64,000 nucleotides of DNA from Planococcus citri (taxonomy: Eukaryota > Arthropoda > Insecta > Hemiptera > Pseudococcidae). Made by a program: the position numbers and the translations under genes. The notes beneath the pieces were generated by a model. It had not been told where the DNA came from. It saw only the letters and a list, made by a program, of their open reading frames with translations, and made no database searches. This document shows positions 46,120-56,472 of this stretch, one piece after another. How positions within the stretch are numbered: the first letter of the stretch is position 1; each line of letters begins with the position of its first letter. The stretch covers positions 67,766,001 through 67,830,000 of the forward strand of contig NC_088679.1 in NCBI RefSeq assembly GCF_950023065.1, given 5' to 3'.

Positions 46120-47264
46120 TAGCCCAGTCAAATAGCAAGAAAAAATGGGTGAACCCGGACATAATTGGGATCAAAGGTTTTTTTTTGCGAATATTGTCTA
46201 GGATGGTGTAGTGAACAACATACTAAAAGCCCCCGCCCCTACCCCTAGAGCTAATCCTCCCACAGTGGATCAAAGCCCCCCAAAATCCGTTTTTGTCAAA
46301 AAATTACTTTTGAGTAAAATGAGCACTGATTATTTTATCTCTCCTCAAATACCTATCAAATGAGCTATCAACCAACTCCCTAGCCCCAAGGGGGGGGCGC
46401 TATGACCCCTCAAAGTGATGTGATTTCAATAAGTTTACATTTCATGACTTTGGGACTTGAAACCTGTTCTAATCGATCAAATAAAGTCAAACTTGGGGAA
46501 TGAGATTATTTTGGGACCTAAAGTCGACCCCTAGGGTGGGGGAGGGTCAAATTCGAAAATTACGGTAAGGTCATTCATTTGGGACCATATTATGGCCCTC
46601 CAAAAAAATGACCTTACCGTAATTTTCGAATTTGACCCTCCCCCACCCTAGGGGTCGACTTTAGGTCCCAACATAATTTCATTCCCCAAGTTTGACTTTA
46701 TTTGATCGATTAGAACAGGTTTCAAGTCCCAAAGTCATGAAATGTAAACTTATTGAAATCACATCACTTTAAGGGGTCGTAGCGCCCCCTTTGGGGCTAG
46801 GGAGTTGGTTGATAGCTCATTTGATAGGTATTTGAGGAGAGATTAAATAATCAGTGCTCATTTTACTCAAAAGTAATTTTTTGACAAAAAACGGATTTTG
46901 GGGTGCTTTGATCCACTGTGGGGGGATTAGCTCTAGGGGTAGGGGCGGGGGCTTTTAGTACAGGGTGCCCAGAAATATCGAGTACTCCAACGAAAGTTTT
47001 TCATTAAAAATATAGGTTGGCAACGTGAAATAGATGCATTATGATTGGTGGAATGTTATCTCTCCAATCCAACTACCAATCATGTGCTATCATTATTATC
47101 ATTCACTGTGACCAATCCGAAGTATTTGGCAGAAAACTTTCTTTGGGGTACTCGATATTTCTGGGCACCCTGTATGTTGTTCACTACACCATCCTAGACA
47201 ATATTCGCAAAAAAACCCTTTGATCCCAATTATGTCCGGGTCAAATCGTAATTTGACTGGGCTA
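46120..47264. mobile_element. Foldback element, TAG..CTA ends, CTA duplication, MITE in right arm
   Basis: The left end TAGCCCAGTCAAAT and right end ATTTGACTGGGCTA bound arms that fold around 46,585. Arm landmarks are GACATAATTGGGATCAAAGG, GTGAACAACATACTAAAAGC, CACTGATTATTT and ATTACGGTAAGGTCATT. CTA flanks both ends (46,117-46,119 and 47,265-47,267). The right arm is interrupted by a 212-bp MITE with its 2-bp duplication. Without it the element is 931 bp. The arms otherwise differ at few positions. No transposase frame. The C/G-rich inner blocks (46,231-46,275 and 46,905-46,952) are arm counterparts. Confidence 0.9.
46961..47172. mobile_element. 212-bp mariner-type MITE nested in a foldback arm
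   Basis: The ends CAGGGTGCCCAGAAATATCG and CGATATTTCTGGGCACCCTG are perfect complements over 20 bases and continue to about 40 with three mismatches. TA flanks both (46,959-46,960 and 47,173-47,174). The left arm of the host foldback has the uninterrupted site with a single TA at 46,221-46,222, which directly proves insertion with TA duplication. Confidence 0.95.
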
Positions 47265-47267
47265 CTA

Positions 47268-48804
47268 GGATTTTTATGCTTTGAATATTTTTCTATCGAC
47301 CAGACAAATTGCATGTTTGATAATACATATCTCCACAAATCATGAAATTTCCTGACAAATGAGCCTAATATTGTTTTGCATATTTTACATATTCCAGACA
47401 AAATTGCATACTTTAGTATATTTTGGGTGAAAACCTGAATTTTATTTTCATTTTATTTATTAAGAGCCATTTACATCATGTTTCTATACATTTGAGCATT
47501 TTCTGGTATTTTTTTTTGCATATATTCACGAAAATTTTCAAAAAAGTGAGATTTTTAAAGACTTTTTTTTGTTCAAAAAATCGCAACACTGCTAAAATGT
47601 CATCAAAAAAAATTTTTCCCGAAACATCTAAGCATTTTATTCTTATACTGGCACAGAACTTCAACTTTCTCTGCCTCTTTTTCATAAAGCAAAACGTATC
47701 TTTTGATCACGGGATTCAGAAAACTATAAATTTGTGCTGTGCCTTTTTCGTACTCCTAAAATGAAATTTCGTACCGCGTCAACGTAGTCAAATCTTCAAA
47801 TCTACCCATAGTTAACCCCCCCCCCTCCCTCCAAAAAATCAAGTCCTGAAGGTGTCCCTAGATTTTCAAAATATTCTAATAGAAGATTTCTTTTTTGATA
47901 AAATTCATGTCCATGAAGGCAGTTACATAAGATTTCAGGATTCGCCCTCTTCTCCGAGTCCCTCTCTATCCATTTCATCATTAAAAGACCGCCCGCGAGA
48001 GAATCGAGAATCGACAAAAAAATTTCACGTAACATTTTAACAACGTTTGTAAAGTTCATTGAAATCCAGTGTCGTCAAGACACTTTTGTGATTTTTGGAC
48101 TACTATTTTGAATTAAAAAAAATTGTTTTCATTTCATTTCTTACTCAAGATTTTGTAAAACTATCTCATCGTTTTTTTGAGAAATCATTATTCAGAAAAT
48201 TTGAAAAAAGGCCAAATGGCCCAAGCGAAGCGAGAGCAATAGAGAAAACTTGTGATTTGAAAACGATTTCTTCACCGGCGCGAAAATTTGAAATTTTGGA
48301 CGAATTGTGCATCTATTTATACAACTTTAGGAATCAATTGTTGAATTTGCAAAAAATTTTGAATTTCAAAAGTGGTTGCTAGAATAGTAAAAAAAAATGC
48401 GCAATTCGTCTGAAATCGCAAATTTTCCCAAAATTTTCAGACATTTTGTGTCATAATAGTCAAATAAAATCCAATTTTTAAAAAGGTATTGTTACAAAAT
48501 AATTTTGATTCCATTCTCAGCGATTTTCCAAGTTTTGAAGTATGTTTGCTACTCAATTGCATACTTTTTCCTCAACACAAAAGCAAAACAGGTTTCAAGA
48601 TTAATTCTACATGTTTTCGGCGCTTCAAGTTTTAGCTTAAGCGGTACAGTGGTTGAAAAATAATTCCAAAAAACATCATTTTTGAGATGAGAAGTGGTTT
48701 TTTAGACTTGAATTTTTCAGATTTGAAGGATGCAGTTTTCTAGAAAAAATTCGGAAAAAAAGAAAGAAGTAGCCCGAGTGAAGCGAAGGCGAAAGCATTA
48801 GAAA
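47268..48804. other. AT-rich sequence with two GAGCGAAG motifs, no gene seen
   Basis: Small frames on both strands (47,423-47,764 plus, 47,802-48,059 minus) are low complexity. A C-run lies at 47,817. Copies of the dispersed motif lie at 48,217 (CCCAAGCGAAGCGAGAGC) and 48,770 (CCCGAGTGAAGCGAAGGC). The latter directly adjoins the 5'-truncated LINE. Confidence 0.5.
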
Positions 48805-50692
48805 ATTTATAATCCATACTCTGAACTTTTTGATATTGAAAATGGAGTCCCTCAAGGCTCTGTGCTTAGCACCATACTATTTATAGGTACTCCTAATTGA
48901 TGATATCTGTAGTATTATTCCTCAACCTCTTTCCTTAAGAATTTTTGCAGATGATATAAACATTGCAATACGTTCAAATAACATCAAACTAGCCTCAGAA
49001 ATGATCCAAAAAACTCTAAATTGTATTGAAAAATGGGCTGAAACAAATGGACTAACATTTTCTGAATCTAAAACTCACTGTATACTTTTTACCAAGAGAA
49101 ATAAAACTTACCCAGAACCTATCCTTGAATTCAAAGGACATCCTTTAGTTTTTAAACCAACTACTAAATTCCTTGGACTTACTTTTGATAAAAAACTTAC
49201 TTGGACGCCTCATTTTCTCAACATAAAAGCTCAACTTGACAAACATCTAAATTTACTAAAAATTGTTAAAAATCCAAAGTATAACCCATCACGCCAACTA
49301 TTACTTCACTTGTACAAAGCTCTGATACGTAGTAAAATTGAATATGGAAGTCCATGCTTTACAAACCTGTCACATAAAACTACTAACATTCTCAAAACTG
49401 TTCAAAATTCCTCCTTGCGCATCTGCATAGGTGCTCTCTATTCGTCTCCAATTGATAGTATTTATTGTGAAGCTGCAGAGCTTCCTCCTGATTTTAGGAA
49501 AATTCTCATGACAAACAAATTCTTAACAACTGTTGCAAATAATCCATCTCACCCTCTTCAAAGGTCACTCAATGTCTACAGCCCTCAGCATTTCCTCCAT
49601 ACTTCAGGTCCAATCCCAGAATTTATCAAAAATATGAACAACCTACAAATTGACCTAAAAAACCTATCTAATACATCAACCAATATCTTATCCCCCTTGG
49701 TCTCTCAAACCTATACAGATGGAATTTTACTTAAGAAACTACCCAAAACATGATCACTCCCCATTATTAATCAAGAGTCATTACTTAGAACTGTTATCAA
49801 ACTATACTGAATATAACTTATGCTTCACAGATGGTTCAAAAATTTCTAATATTCATACTGGTTATGCTTACTCAATTAATGACAAAGTTCTCAGTTTCAA
49901 AATTCACAACATGTGCCTCAATTTTTACTGCTGAACTCACTGCCATAAAACATTGACTAATAGATATAATTTCCATTCAATCAGAAAATAAAAAATTCTT
50001 AATCCAAAGCGACTCACTAAGTTCACTGCTATCCATTCAAAACATTTTTTCTGACCATCCCATAGTCCAAGACATACATAAGTCCCTTTTAAACCTCCAA
50101 TATTATAATTACTCAATTAGCTTCATGTATGTTCCCAGCCACATAGGTATCACTGGAAACGAAACTGTTGATAGATTAGCAAAAACAGCCGCTACCCCCT
50201 CCCCTCTCACCACTCTCACTCCTAATGACATTAAATCTCTTATCACTCACAACACATTTACTAACTGGCAAAACTTTTGGTCACAACAAACTTCAAACAA
50301 ACTCTTCTAACATAAAAAAACTACTCTCCCCTGGAAAAATCTAGGCCACCTGAACAGAAAAGAAGAAATCCTGATTACCAGACTAAGAATAGGCCACACA
50401 AAAATTACTCATAACCACCTATACCAAAAAGAACCAAAACCCTCATGCCAATTTTGCAGAAACGAACCCACATCCATCCAACACATACTTTTCAACTGTC
50501 CCCAACTAAAACAAAACAGACTTACACTACAGATAAAAGAAAACCCACCTACTATCCCCGACGAACCGTCAGAAATACAAAAATTCATCTCCCTAATAAA
50601 AAACATCAATCTCACAAACCAAATCTAACCCCCCCCCCCTTACGGGTGTAATAATCTTGTAATTATAAACACCAAAAAATAAATAAAAATAA
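48805..50692 (+). pseudogene. 5'-truncated RNase H-bearing LINE, decayed
   Basis: The fragment begins inside the reverse transcriptase. ENGVPQGSVLSTILF is followed by a frame change near 48,885, then FADD (catalytic motif) at about 48,948. A 250-codon frame at 49,001-49,753 carries WAETNGLTFSESKTHCILF and FLGLTFDKKLTWTPHF, typical of the thumb region. RNase H follows in pieces: LCFTDGSK near 49,820, TAELTAIKH with an in-frame stop at about 49,953, IQSDSLSSLLS, and YVPSHIGITGNETVDRLAK at about 50,126. The C-terminal zinc knuckle CQFCRNEPTSIQHILFNC lies at about 50,449. The last stop is at 50,626. A C-run and an A/T-rich tail (AAATAAATAAAAATAAAAAA) end it. At least three frame changes and two in-frame stops make it inactive. 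The RNase H suggests the I/R1-like side of the non-LTR tree. The exact clade needs a tree. Confidence 0.93.
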
Positions 50693-50699
50693 AAAAGGA

Positions 50700-53105
50700 A
50701 GGATGGAATTGAGGAAATTGAAAAAATTTGGAAACAACAACAGTTTTGTCAATGACGCCAATTTTTTTAGAAATTTTTGTGCTTTCTGAAGAAATTTCTA
50801 TACTTTTTTTGTTCTTTCGTGCTACCTAGGTCAAATTCTCGGCACGAATTAAGCCGTATTTCTCGACTCCCCATCACCCTTCAAACCACCTCAGAGCTAC
50901 CTGTTCTCGTCAATTCGGGTAGTCAGCAGAAAGAGGTCTCAATCAAGACATAAAATGACCCATCTGCTACTTGCATAAAAATGGAAACGAATGAATTACC
51001 TAAGACCTCATTTCCGATAAGTTCAAGATGTCATAATTGTTCATCATCGACGACCAGATCAAAATCACGCCACAGAAATAAAATAAGCGAGAAAATAAAA
51101 GAAAACCTGGTTTCAGAGTCGTTGATTTCGGTGTTGTCGACGCGATGCGGAATGTGCACACACACGTATGATTACGACAAATGAATATTAAAGACTATAC
51201 AGTCATATAATAACCGCGTGCAGTTAGTTTTCAAAGAAAGGTGACATGGTACATATAATAGATGTTGGAAATTACGAACGTTAACAAAAAAAAAATGAAA
51301 ATAAAAATAATAAATAAATAATATTCAAGCTAGAAAAAAAAACTAGTCGGCATCTCGCTCAGGCTCAGCAGTAGTTGTATTTAAGATTTTTTTTCAAAGG
51401 GAGCTCACAATTTATATATGTATACATGACGATCACAATGCGAGCTGCTGGTATAACACCGGTTTGTGTATTACGGGTTTGAACTGTGGCCTGGTTAGGG
51501 GGGGGGGTACAGGAGGAGGGTAGAATTCTGACACGATAATCTATTCTCTCATTGAGATGTTAGCATAAACATTTAGATTATGAAGAGTGGCGGCGGCGGC
51601 ATGGCACAGCAGCCAAAATACGTGAAAGGACAGTCACAGTTTTCGAAACGGAACAGTACTAAAAATCACCATCACCGCGATCGGACCCTTACTTCCTCCT
51701 CCACTATATAGGAGAGTTAACCCAGAACATCGCGTACATACAATATATCGAATCAAAGAAGAAAAATAAAAAAGGTTATCCGCGCAGTATAAAGAGAGCA
51801 GAAGAAAAGGTACAGTACAATTCGCCACAATAGAGAATTTATGGTATAGTGTTGTTCGGGGATAAACGACAACAAGCCAACGTCATCGTGTCGTCGTCGG
51901 GGCTTTTGAAAAGTGAAAAACACTGATGCGGACGTGTGAAGAATCACCTTCAGCAGCAATGTTTTCCTCGTATATACGCCTATCTCTGCTGTACTCGAAG
52001 CATTAGTAGGTAGGAGTATTATGCGGCGAGCATAAAAGTTGTAAGAAAAAGCTTCGTATTGGGATGAATGTGTAACCATTTTATTTGAAGGTGCCGACTA
52101 AAACGAGGAATAACTACCTAGTAATATTGGCTTTATACGTCGCGTCCTCCCCCTGTCCTAATACATAAATGTAGGGCTACGTGTAAACCGCTTCCGAGAT
52201 TTTTTGGTCATTTTTCACCCATGTTTCATAATACCTATATGGTTGTTTTGTTGATTTTTGACGTGTCGCGTTTTCCCTATATCTTCTTCGGATGTTATTT
52301 GTACCTATACTCGTATAGTTGGCTCCGAACTCGTGGATTAACTAGCAGCGTGTTTTATTAATGCGTTGTCGGTATGCGGCATTTTGGTACTAAATTCACA
52401 ATTCACTTTGTGATTCTTTAACGGATGTTGTTTTTTTTTTTATTTGTATCGCGCAAAATATTATAGAAGACGAGAATAGTAAACAACGGTTTGTTTGTCG
52501 TCCCGGCTACTGCGAAATGGATTATTTGAAAGGCTTATAAGCACATAGCTGTAAATATTATACGGTATTGTGGCGATGCCGATGGCCGGTTGAAATATCT
52601 CAAGTATGAAAAGGATCACGGTATTTTGACCGAAGATGTCATCAACGGGTTTTCAACGTTGTCCTGTTTATTCAGCGTGAGTCGCCAAGCTGGCCGAAAT
52701 GTGGCCTACTGTAGTTCTACACGTACTGTGTTAGAAGTGATGGTACATAACATTTCTGCATCGGTGCAATATTGAATGTTGTCGGTTTTACTGACACTTT
52801 GAAAGTGATTTGTTATACTCGTATGTTTCGGTTTGGATTTGGAATATTATGGTGACAAGGAAAAGGGGGTAGTGAAATTCATGAAGTTCTTCGTGACGAA
52901 TTCCCGGAAGTTGAACAAAAAGTAGTAGCATTTCCACAAGTACGAGTCCAAACACTCAAGCTCTATCATAAACTTGAATGTTGCGATGGTCTTCATCGTC
53001 TGTGAGGCTTTCCTAGAGCTGTCAACCATTGACATCCCTCTTAACTCATTGAGTTCAGAGTTCTTGTGGCATCAAGTTGTCCTACATTTTAAATGCACCA
53101 AATCT
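50700..53105. other. Unique block, no confident gene
   Basis: Repeat-poor and CpG-richer. It includes a G-run of 10 (51,498), a GGC microsatellite (51,590-51,601) and overlapping small frames on both strands at 51,630-52,080. The frame 52,530-52,775 contains a strong splice-donor-like GTGAGT at 52,677 and a peptide around YCGDADGRLKYLKYEKDHGI that I do not recognise. I leave it uncalled. Confidence 0.4.
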
Positions 53106-53585
53106 ACTCTGATCTGCCTTCTTAATTGTCTACTTTCTTATCTATACATGAAAATTTTTTTAAAAATATTAGGGATTTTCACGATTTTTATAGTTAGCTT
53201 AATTCATCAACGACAACGTTATGTCAAACCTACCGACTGAATTTCTTCCTCATGACCTCCACAGTTTGACATTAGAGAGCAGAGACAAGCCCAAATTCGA
53301 ACCTCCATGCCACGATAACATCAATTTATTTTAATTTCATATATGTAATAAAGAAAAATAAATTTAAAAAAAATAATTAACATAAGAATAATTTATTTAT
53401 TTAATAATAAAATTAAGAATAAGTAATTTAATGCAATCCAATTTAATTTATTTAATAAGGTTAATAAAATTGAAGGAATCAACAAGCACCAATCACGTTT
53501 AGGTATAAGCTTGAAAGTTGATATGAACAGTTTTGGCACTTTCTAAGAATCTGGAATTTTTACCATTTTGATGTGTTGAAACTGT

Positions 53586-54062
53586 CCAAAAGCTCACAAA
53601 AGCTCACTGAAATAAATACGAAAATTTTTTGTCTTTTAGTTTTCCCCACACACCAGATGAACTCAGAACTGTATGTCCTAGGAAAAATCTGATGACAGTA
53701 TAACCTGAAAGAGCATTAAATTCTCTACAATTTCAATCAATAAAATTCTCGTAAGACGCTTAGTTTTAAAATTATACATACATCCTTGAAATGGAAATTT
53801 AAGAAAGTTGAAAAATTGGCAAAAACTGTTTGTTATGCTAACTTCACAGACCAACGTTTTATTACTCCAACATCAAAGTTGTAGCATTTTGAAACTAAGC
53901 ATCCCATAAAAATTTCATGTTGATGAAATTTGAAAGAACTTGATTAATTCTCTTTCAGATCACTGTCATCAGATTTTTACTAGGACAAACAATTATCCAT
54001 CTAGGTATATGGAAAACTAAAAAGACTGAAAACTTTATCATGTTTATTTCAGTGAGCTTTTG
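53586..54062. repeat. Hairpin element of about 0.48 kb
   Basis: CCAAAAGCTCAC and AAAGCTCACTGAAATAAATA on the left pair with TTTATTTCAGTGAGCTTTTG on the right. Further inner blocks pair (TCTGATGACAGT with ACTGTCATCAGA, and TAGTTTTCC with GGAAAACTA). The inner words AAACTAAGCATCCCAT and ACGCTTAGTTTT echo the unit of the 39,070 MITE, so the two may be distantly related. Confidence 0.75.
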
Positions 54063-54149
54063 GAAAACCTTTTTCTTCCTGGTTTCAAACACAACAAAAT
54101 TTACTTGCGCCATACTATGAACCTGTGAAGCAGAATGGTGTTCCATATA

Positions 54150-54441
54150 CTCCAATGATCGGACAATACATTAGAACATTACTCGTCAACAAAGTTATGC
54201 AATCAAGAACAAAGATTGCAAATTTAGTAAGCAAGAAACTTAATATGCCTCAAAGTTGACTGTGCCACACAAAAATTACGTTCATTTTTGGGGGTCAATA
54301 TACAATTTATTGAGAAAGAGAAATTTCATCTCATTACACTTCGCTCCAATGAGCCGACAATACATTGGAACATTGCTCGTCAACAAAGTTACTTACGCAA
54401 TTAAGAACAAAGACTGCAAATTTTGTAAGCAAGAAACTTAA
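54150..54441 (+). pseudogene. hAT-related fragment, tandemly duplicated (195 bp)
   Basis: 54,150-54,344 is repeated from 54,345 onward. The second copy is split by the piggyBac derivative and resumes at 55,706. Shared phrases are GACAATACATT(A/G)GAACATT, CTCGTCAACAAAGTTA and AGCAAGAAACTTAATAT. The conceptual peptide (KITFIFG(G/S)QYTI) leads in the second copy into a clear hAT-type segment at 55,810-55,990. Both copies contain stops and frame changes. The duplication gives a natural empty site for the piggyBac insertion. Confidence 0.6.
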
Positions 54442-55705
54442 CCCTTTTGCTCCTGAAGTCACACATATGTGACATACTGAAAGTCTTCAACTGCCTGATG
54501 ACTCATATATGTGACATCGTTTGCATCATACTAAAAGGCGATTTTTTCTATAGTGGTGTATCAAAACCTATCAAACTGCACACCATTGGGCAGTGAACAC
54601 CCAGACACAACTTCCTGTGGGTTGGGTCAGCGCAGTGTTACCAACAACAACAACAAAAAGTAGGTACTTTTTGCTGGAAATAATTTTTTGTTTTTTTTTT
54701 CACAATTTTGACTCGATTAGTAATTTTTATGATGCAATACAGCTGTTGGTGATCATAATATGATTTTTGAATTGATAAGAGAGGCTGGGATGTATCATTT
54801 TCACATATTTGCACTGTAAAATGTGAAAAAAGTGAAATTTTATTATAAAAATGAGTAGAAAAAAAGGTAATAAACCTGTTTTATCAGATAACAAATTGCA
54901 GAAGATTGTCAATAATGATTTCATACTTTGTTTAGACGATGATGATGAAGAAAAGGCTCAGTTTGACCAATATATATGTAGCAGTGGTGAGTACCTTAGA
55001 ATTTCTTATATGTATTTTATAGTACAACCAAAGAGTAAATGGTGAATATTTTGATTTCATGTCATGGATTATTCAGATGATGATGATGGCCACAGTAATG
55101 ATATTTTTCATATGCCTGATCTGGCGCTATGGAATGATCCCTGCCTTTTAAATTTTGGAAAAGCAAAAAAGGACTGTTTGATGTATTTAGACTACTGTGA
55201 TGTGGTGATTGGCAGTCTGATCAGCTACGAACAGAAGACACCAAAGGCTGCAATGCTGCCTCCATCAGGCAATTGTGAAGGCAGTCAACACTATCCAAAA
55301 AAGCTCACGAAAATATTACAATGCCAATACTGTACCCTGAAAGATGAATGTTCTGCTACATTCTACGTGTGCGATTCCTGTGCTGACAAAAAAAGAAACC
55401 AATCACCTTGTGTGTAAAACGTAAGTGTTGTGAAAAGTTTCATGAGTAAAAATTGTACTTGCAATAAGTATTGAATCATTGTAAATAAGAATGTTTTTGA
55501 CTTGATATTTGTGATTAATTATTTGATAACCCAATGTCACATATATGTGACTCAATTTCAGGTTGTGGTTGCCTGATGTCACACATATGTGACATGGGTC
55601 AAAAAAGGGGTGGGGCGCATGACTTTGACCAAATATCACATAAAGCAAAAAAACGAGATTGGGCCAGGAGCAACTTTTCAGTCTCAGCTGTTGGGAGTGA
55701 AAGGG
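54442..55705. mobile_element. 1,264-bp piggyBac derivative in a TTAA site
   Basis: TTAA flanks both ends (54,438-54,441 and 55,706-55,709). The ends are CCCTTTTGCTCC and, in reverse complement, CCCTTTCACTCC, the CCC..GGG form of piggyBac. Each end has two subterminal palindromic motifs: GTCACACATATGTGAC (54,458), a CTCATATATGTGACAT variant (54,502), GTCACATATATGTGAC (55,536) and GTCACACATATGTGAC (55,578). In known piggyBac the C-terminal Cys-rich domain binds palindromes within the ends. Here such a domain is encoded inside. The length is about half that of a full element because the catalytic core is missing. Confidence 0.95.
54851..55417 (+). CDS. Spliceable core-deleted piggyBac protein (about 159 aa)
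   Basis: Exon 1 (54,851-54,986) starts at ATG and encodes MSRKKGNKPVLSDNKLQKIV and an acidic stretch with DDDDEE. A GTGAGT donor follows at 54,987 and an ATTCAG acceptor ends at 55,076 (90-base intron, phase 1), joining so that CSS continues into DDDD. Exon 2 (55,077-55,417) encodes about 113 residues ending in KILQCQYCTLKDEC, FYVCDSCADKK and SPCV, the paired Cys pattern of piggyBac C-terminal DNA-binding domains. The DDD catalytic core, normally several hundred residues, is absent, yet no stop or frame change breaks what remains. By analogy to deletion-derivative transposase repressors it might bind the element's ends without cutting. That is inference. It could also be a fortuitous intact relic. 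Confidence 0.7.
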
Positions 55706-55991
55706 TTAATATACCTCAAAGTCAACTGTGCCACACAAAAATTACGTTCATTTTTGGGAGTCAATATACAATATTGAGACAGAGAAATTTCATCTCATTA
55801 CACTTGGTTGTCTTAATATACCACATTGTCATACTTGTGAAAACATTAAAGCAATGATCATTGAATTGTTGACTACTTATGGAATTAATGAAAAACACGT
55901 GTATAGTGTTGCAAAGGTTAATGGTAAAAACATGCTTGGGACTATTCACTTGATGAATAAAGCCCTAAAAAGCCAAAAATTGATTGTCTGA
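55706..55991 (+). pseudogene. hAT transposase fragment (second duplicate and extension)
   Basis: Directly right of the piggyBac TTAA the duplicated sequence resumes. It runs into a frame containing GCLNIPHCHTCENIKAMIIE, LLTTYGINEKHVYSVAKVNG and NMLGTIHLMNKAL, ending at 55,991. This has the shape of the hAT catalytic region (HT..NIK..I...L..Y.I....v.S...DNG.NM). The Asp expected before NG is Val here, so it is dead. The fragment lacks the BED finger and the dimerisation tail. It is followed about 40 bases later by Harbinger-derived sequence, so the hAT piece is truncated on the right. Confidence 0.6.
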
Positions 55992-56026
55992 ATCCACACC
56001 TTCAGCATCAAAATGCTGTAAGCAAG

Positions 56027-56446
56027 ATAGTCTGGTTTAGTTCACAATTCTCAGATTTTCAATAATTCTAGTCTTAAGCTAAGATTCAAAAATGGTGAAT
56101 TAGAATTTTACTTGGTGACCAAGGGTATGCCCAAAGCAATGTCTTATCTACACCAATCAGAAACCCAGTTACTGATGCTGAGCAGTGATATAATCATCCC
56201 CATGAATACACTCGGGAAATTATAGAATGTTTGTTTGCTATCTGGAAACAAAGATTTTCTTGTCATTAAAAGAAACTAGAAAATCGCATTGAGAACACAT
56301 TTTTCATCATCGCTTGTGCTGTTCTTCACAATATTGCCATTTTTCAAAAACAGCCAGAAGAGATCGAGGTTGATGATGAGAACCAACCTCCATTTGAAGC
56401 TCAGTTGAATGATGAACATATACCAGCTTCTGCTATTGGTACCTAA
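56027..56446 (+). pseudogene. PIF/Harbinger DDE transposase, C-terminal part
   Basis: In one frame 56,027-56,100 reads SGLVHNSQIFNNSSLKLRFK. After a one-base frame change near 56,103 the sequence continues ILLGDQGYAQ, LSTPIRNPVTDAEQ, a TGA (56,186-56,188), YNHPHEYTREIIECLFAIWK, a TAA (56,267-56,269), then ENTFFIIACAVLHNIAIFQK and an acidic tail to the stop at 56,444. GD-GY and the REIIE..F.IWK block contain the second Asp and the Glu of the Harbinger DDE triad. The first Asp region is missing and the usual VHDS reads VHNS. Two stops plus a frame change make it inactive. It is in the family of HARBI1-like nucleases. Confidence 0.9.
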
Positions 56447-56472
56447 AGACAATGGTACCTGTATGAGAACGT

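Noticed and set aside
45778..46211. Two abutting plus frames as an operon-like pair
   Set aside because: The genome is eukaryotic, the second frame runs into a foldback element, and neither has a motif.
52530..52775. 81-codon plus frame with a GTGAGT donor-like site inside
   Set aside because: No homology I recognise, no matching acceptor-exon pair nearby, and one strong donor-like hexamer is expected by chance at this scale.
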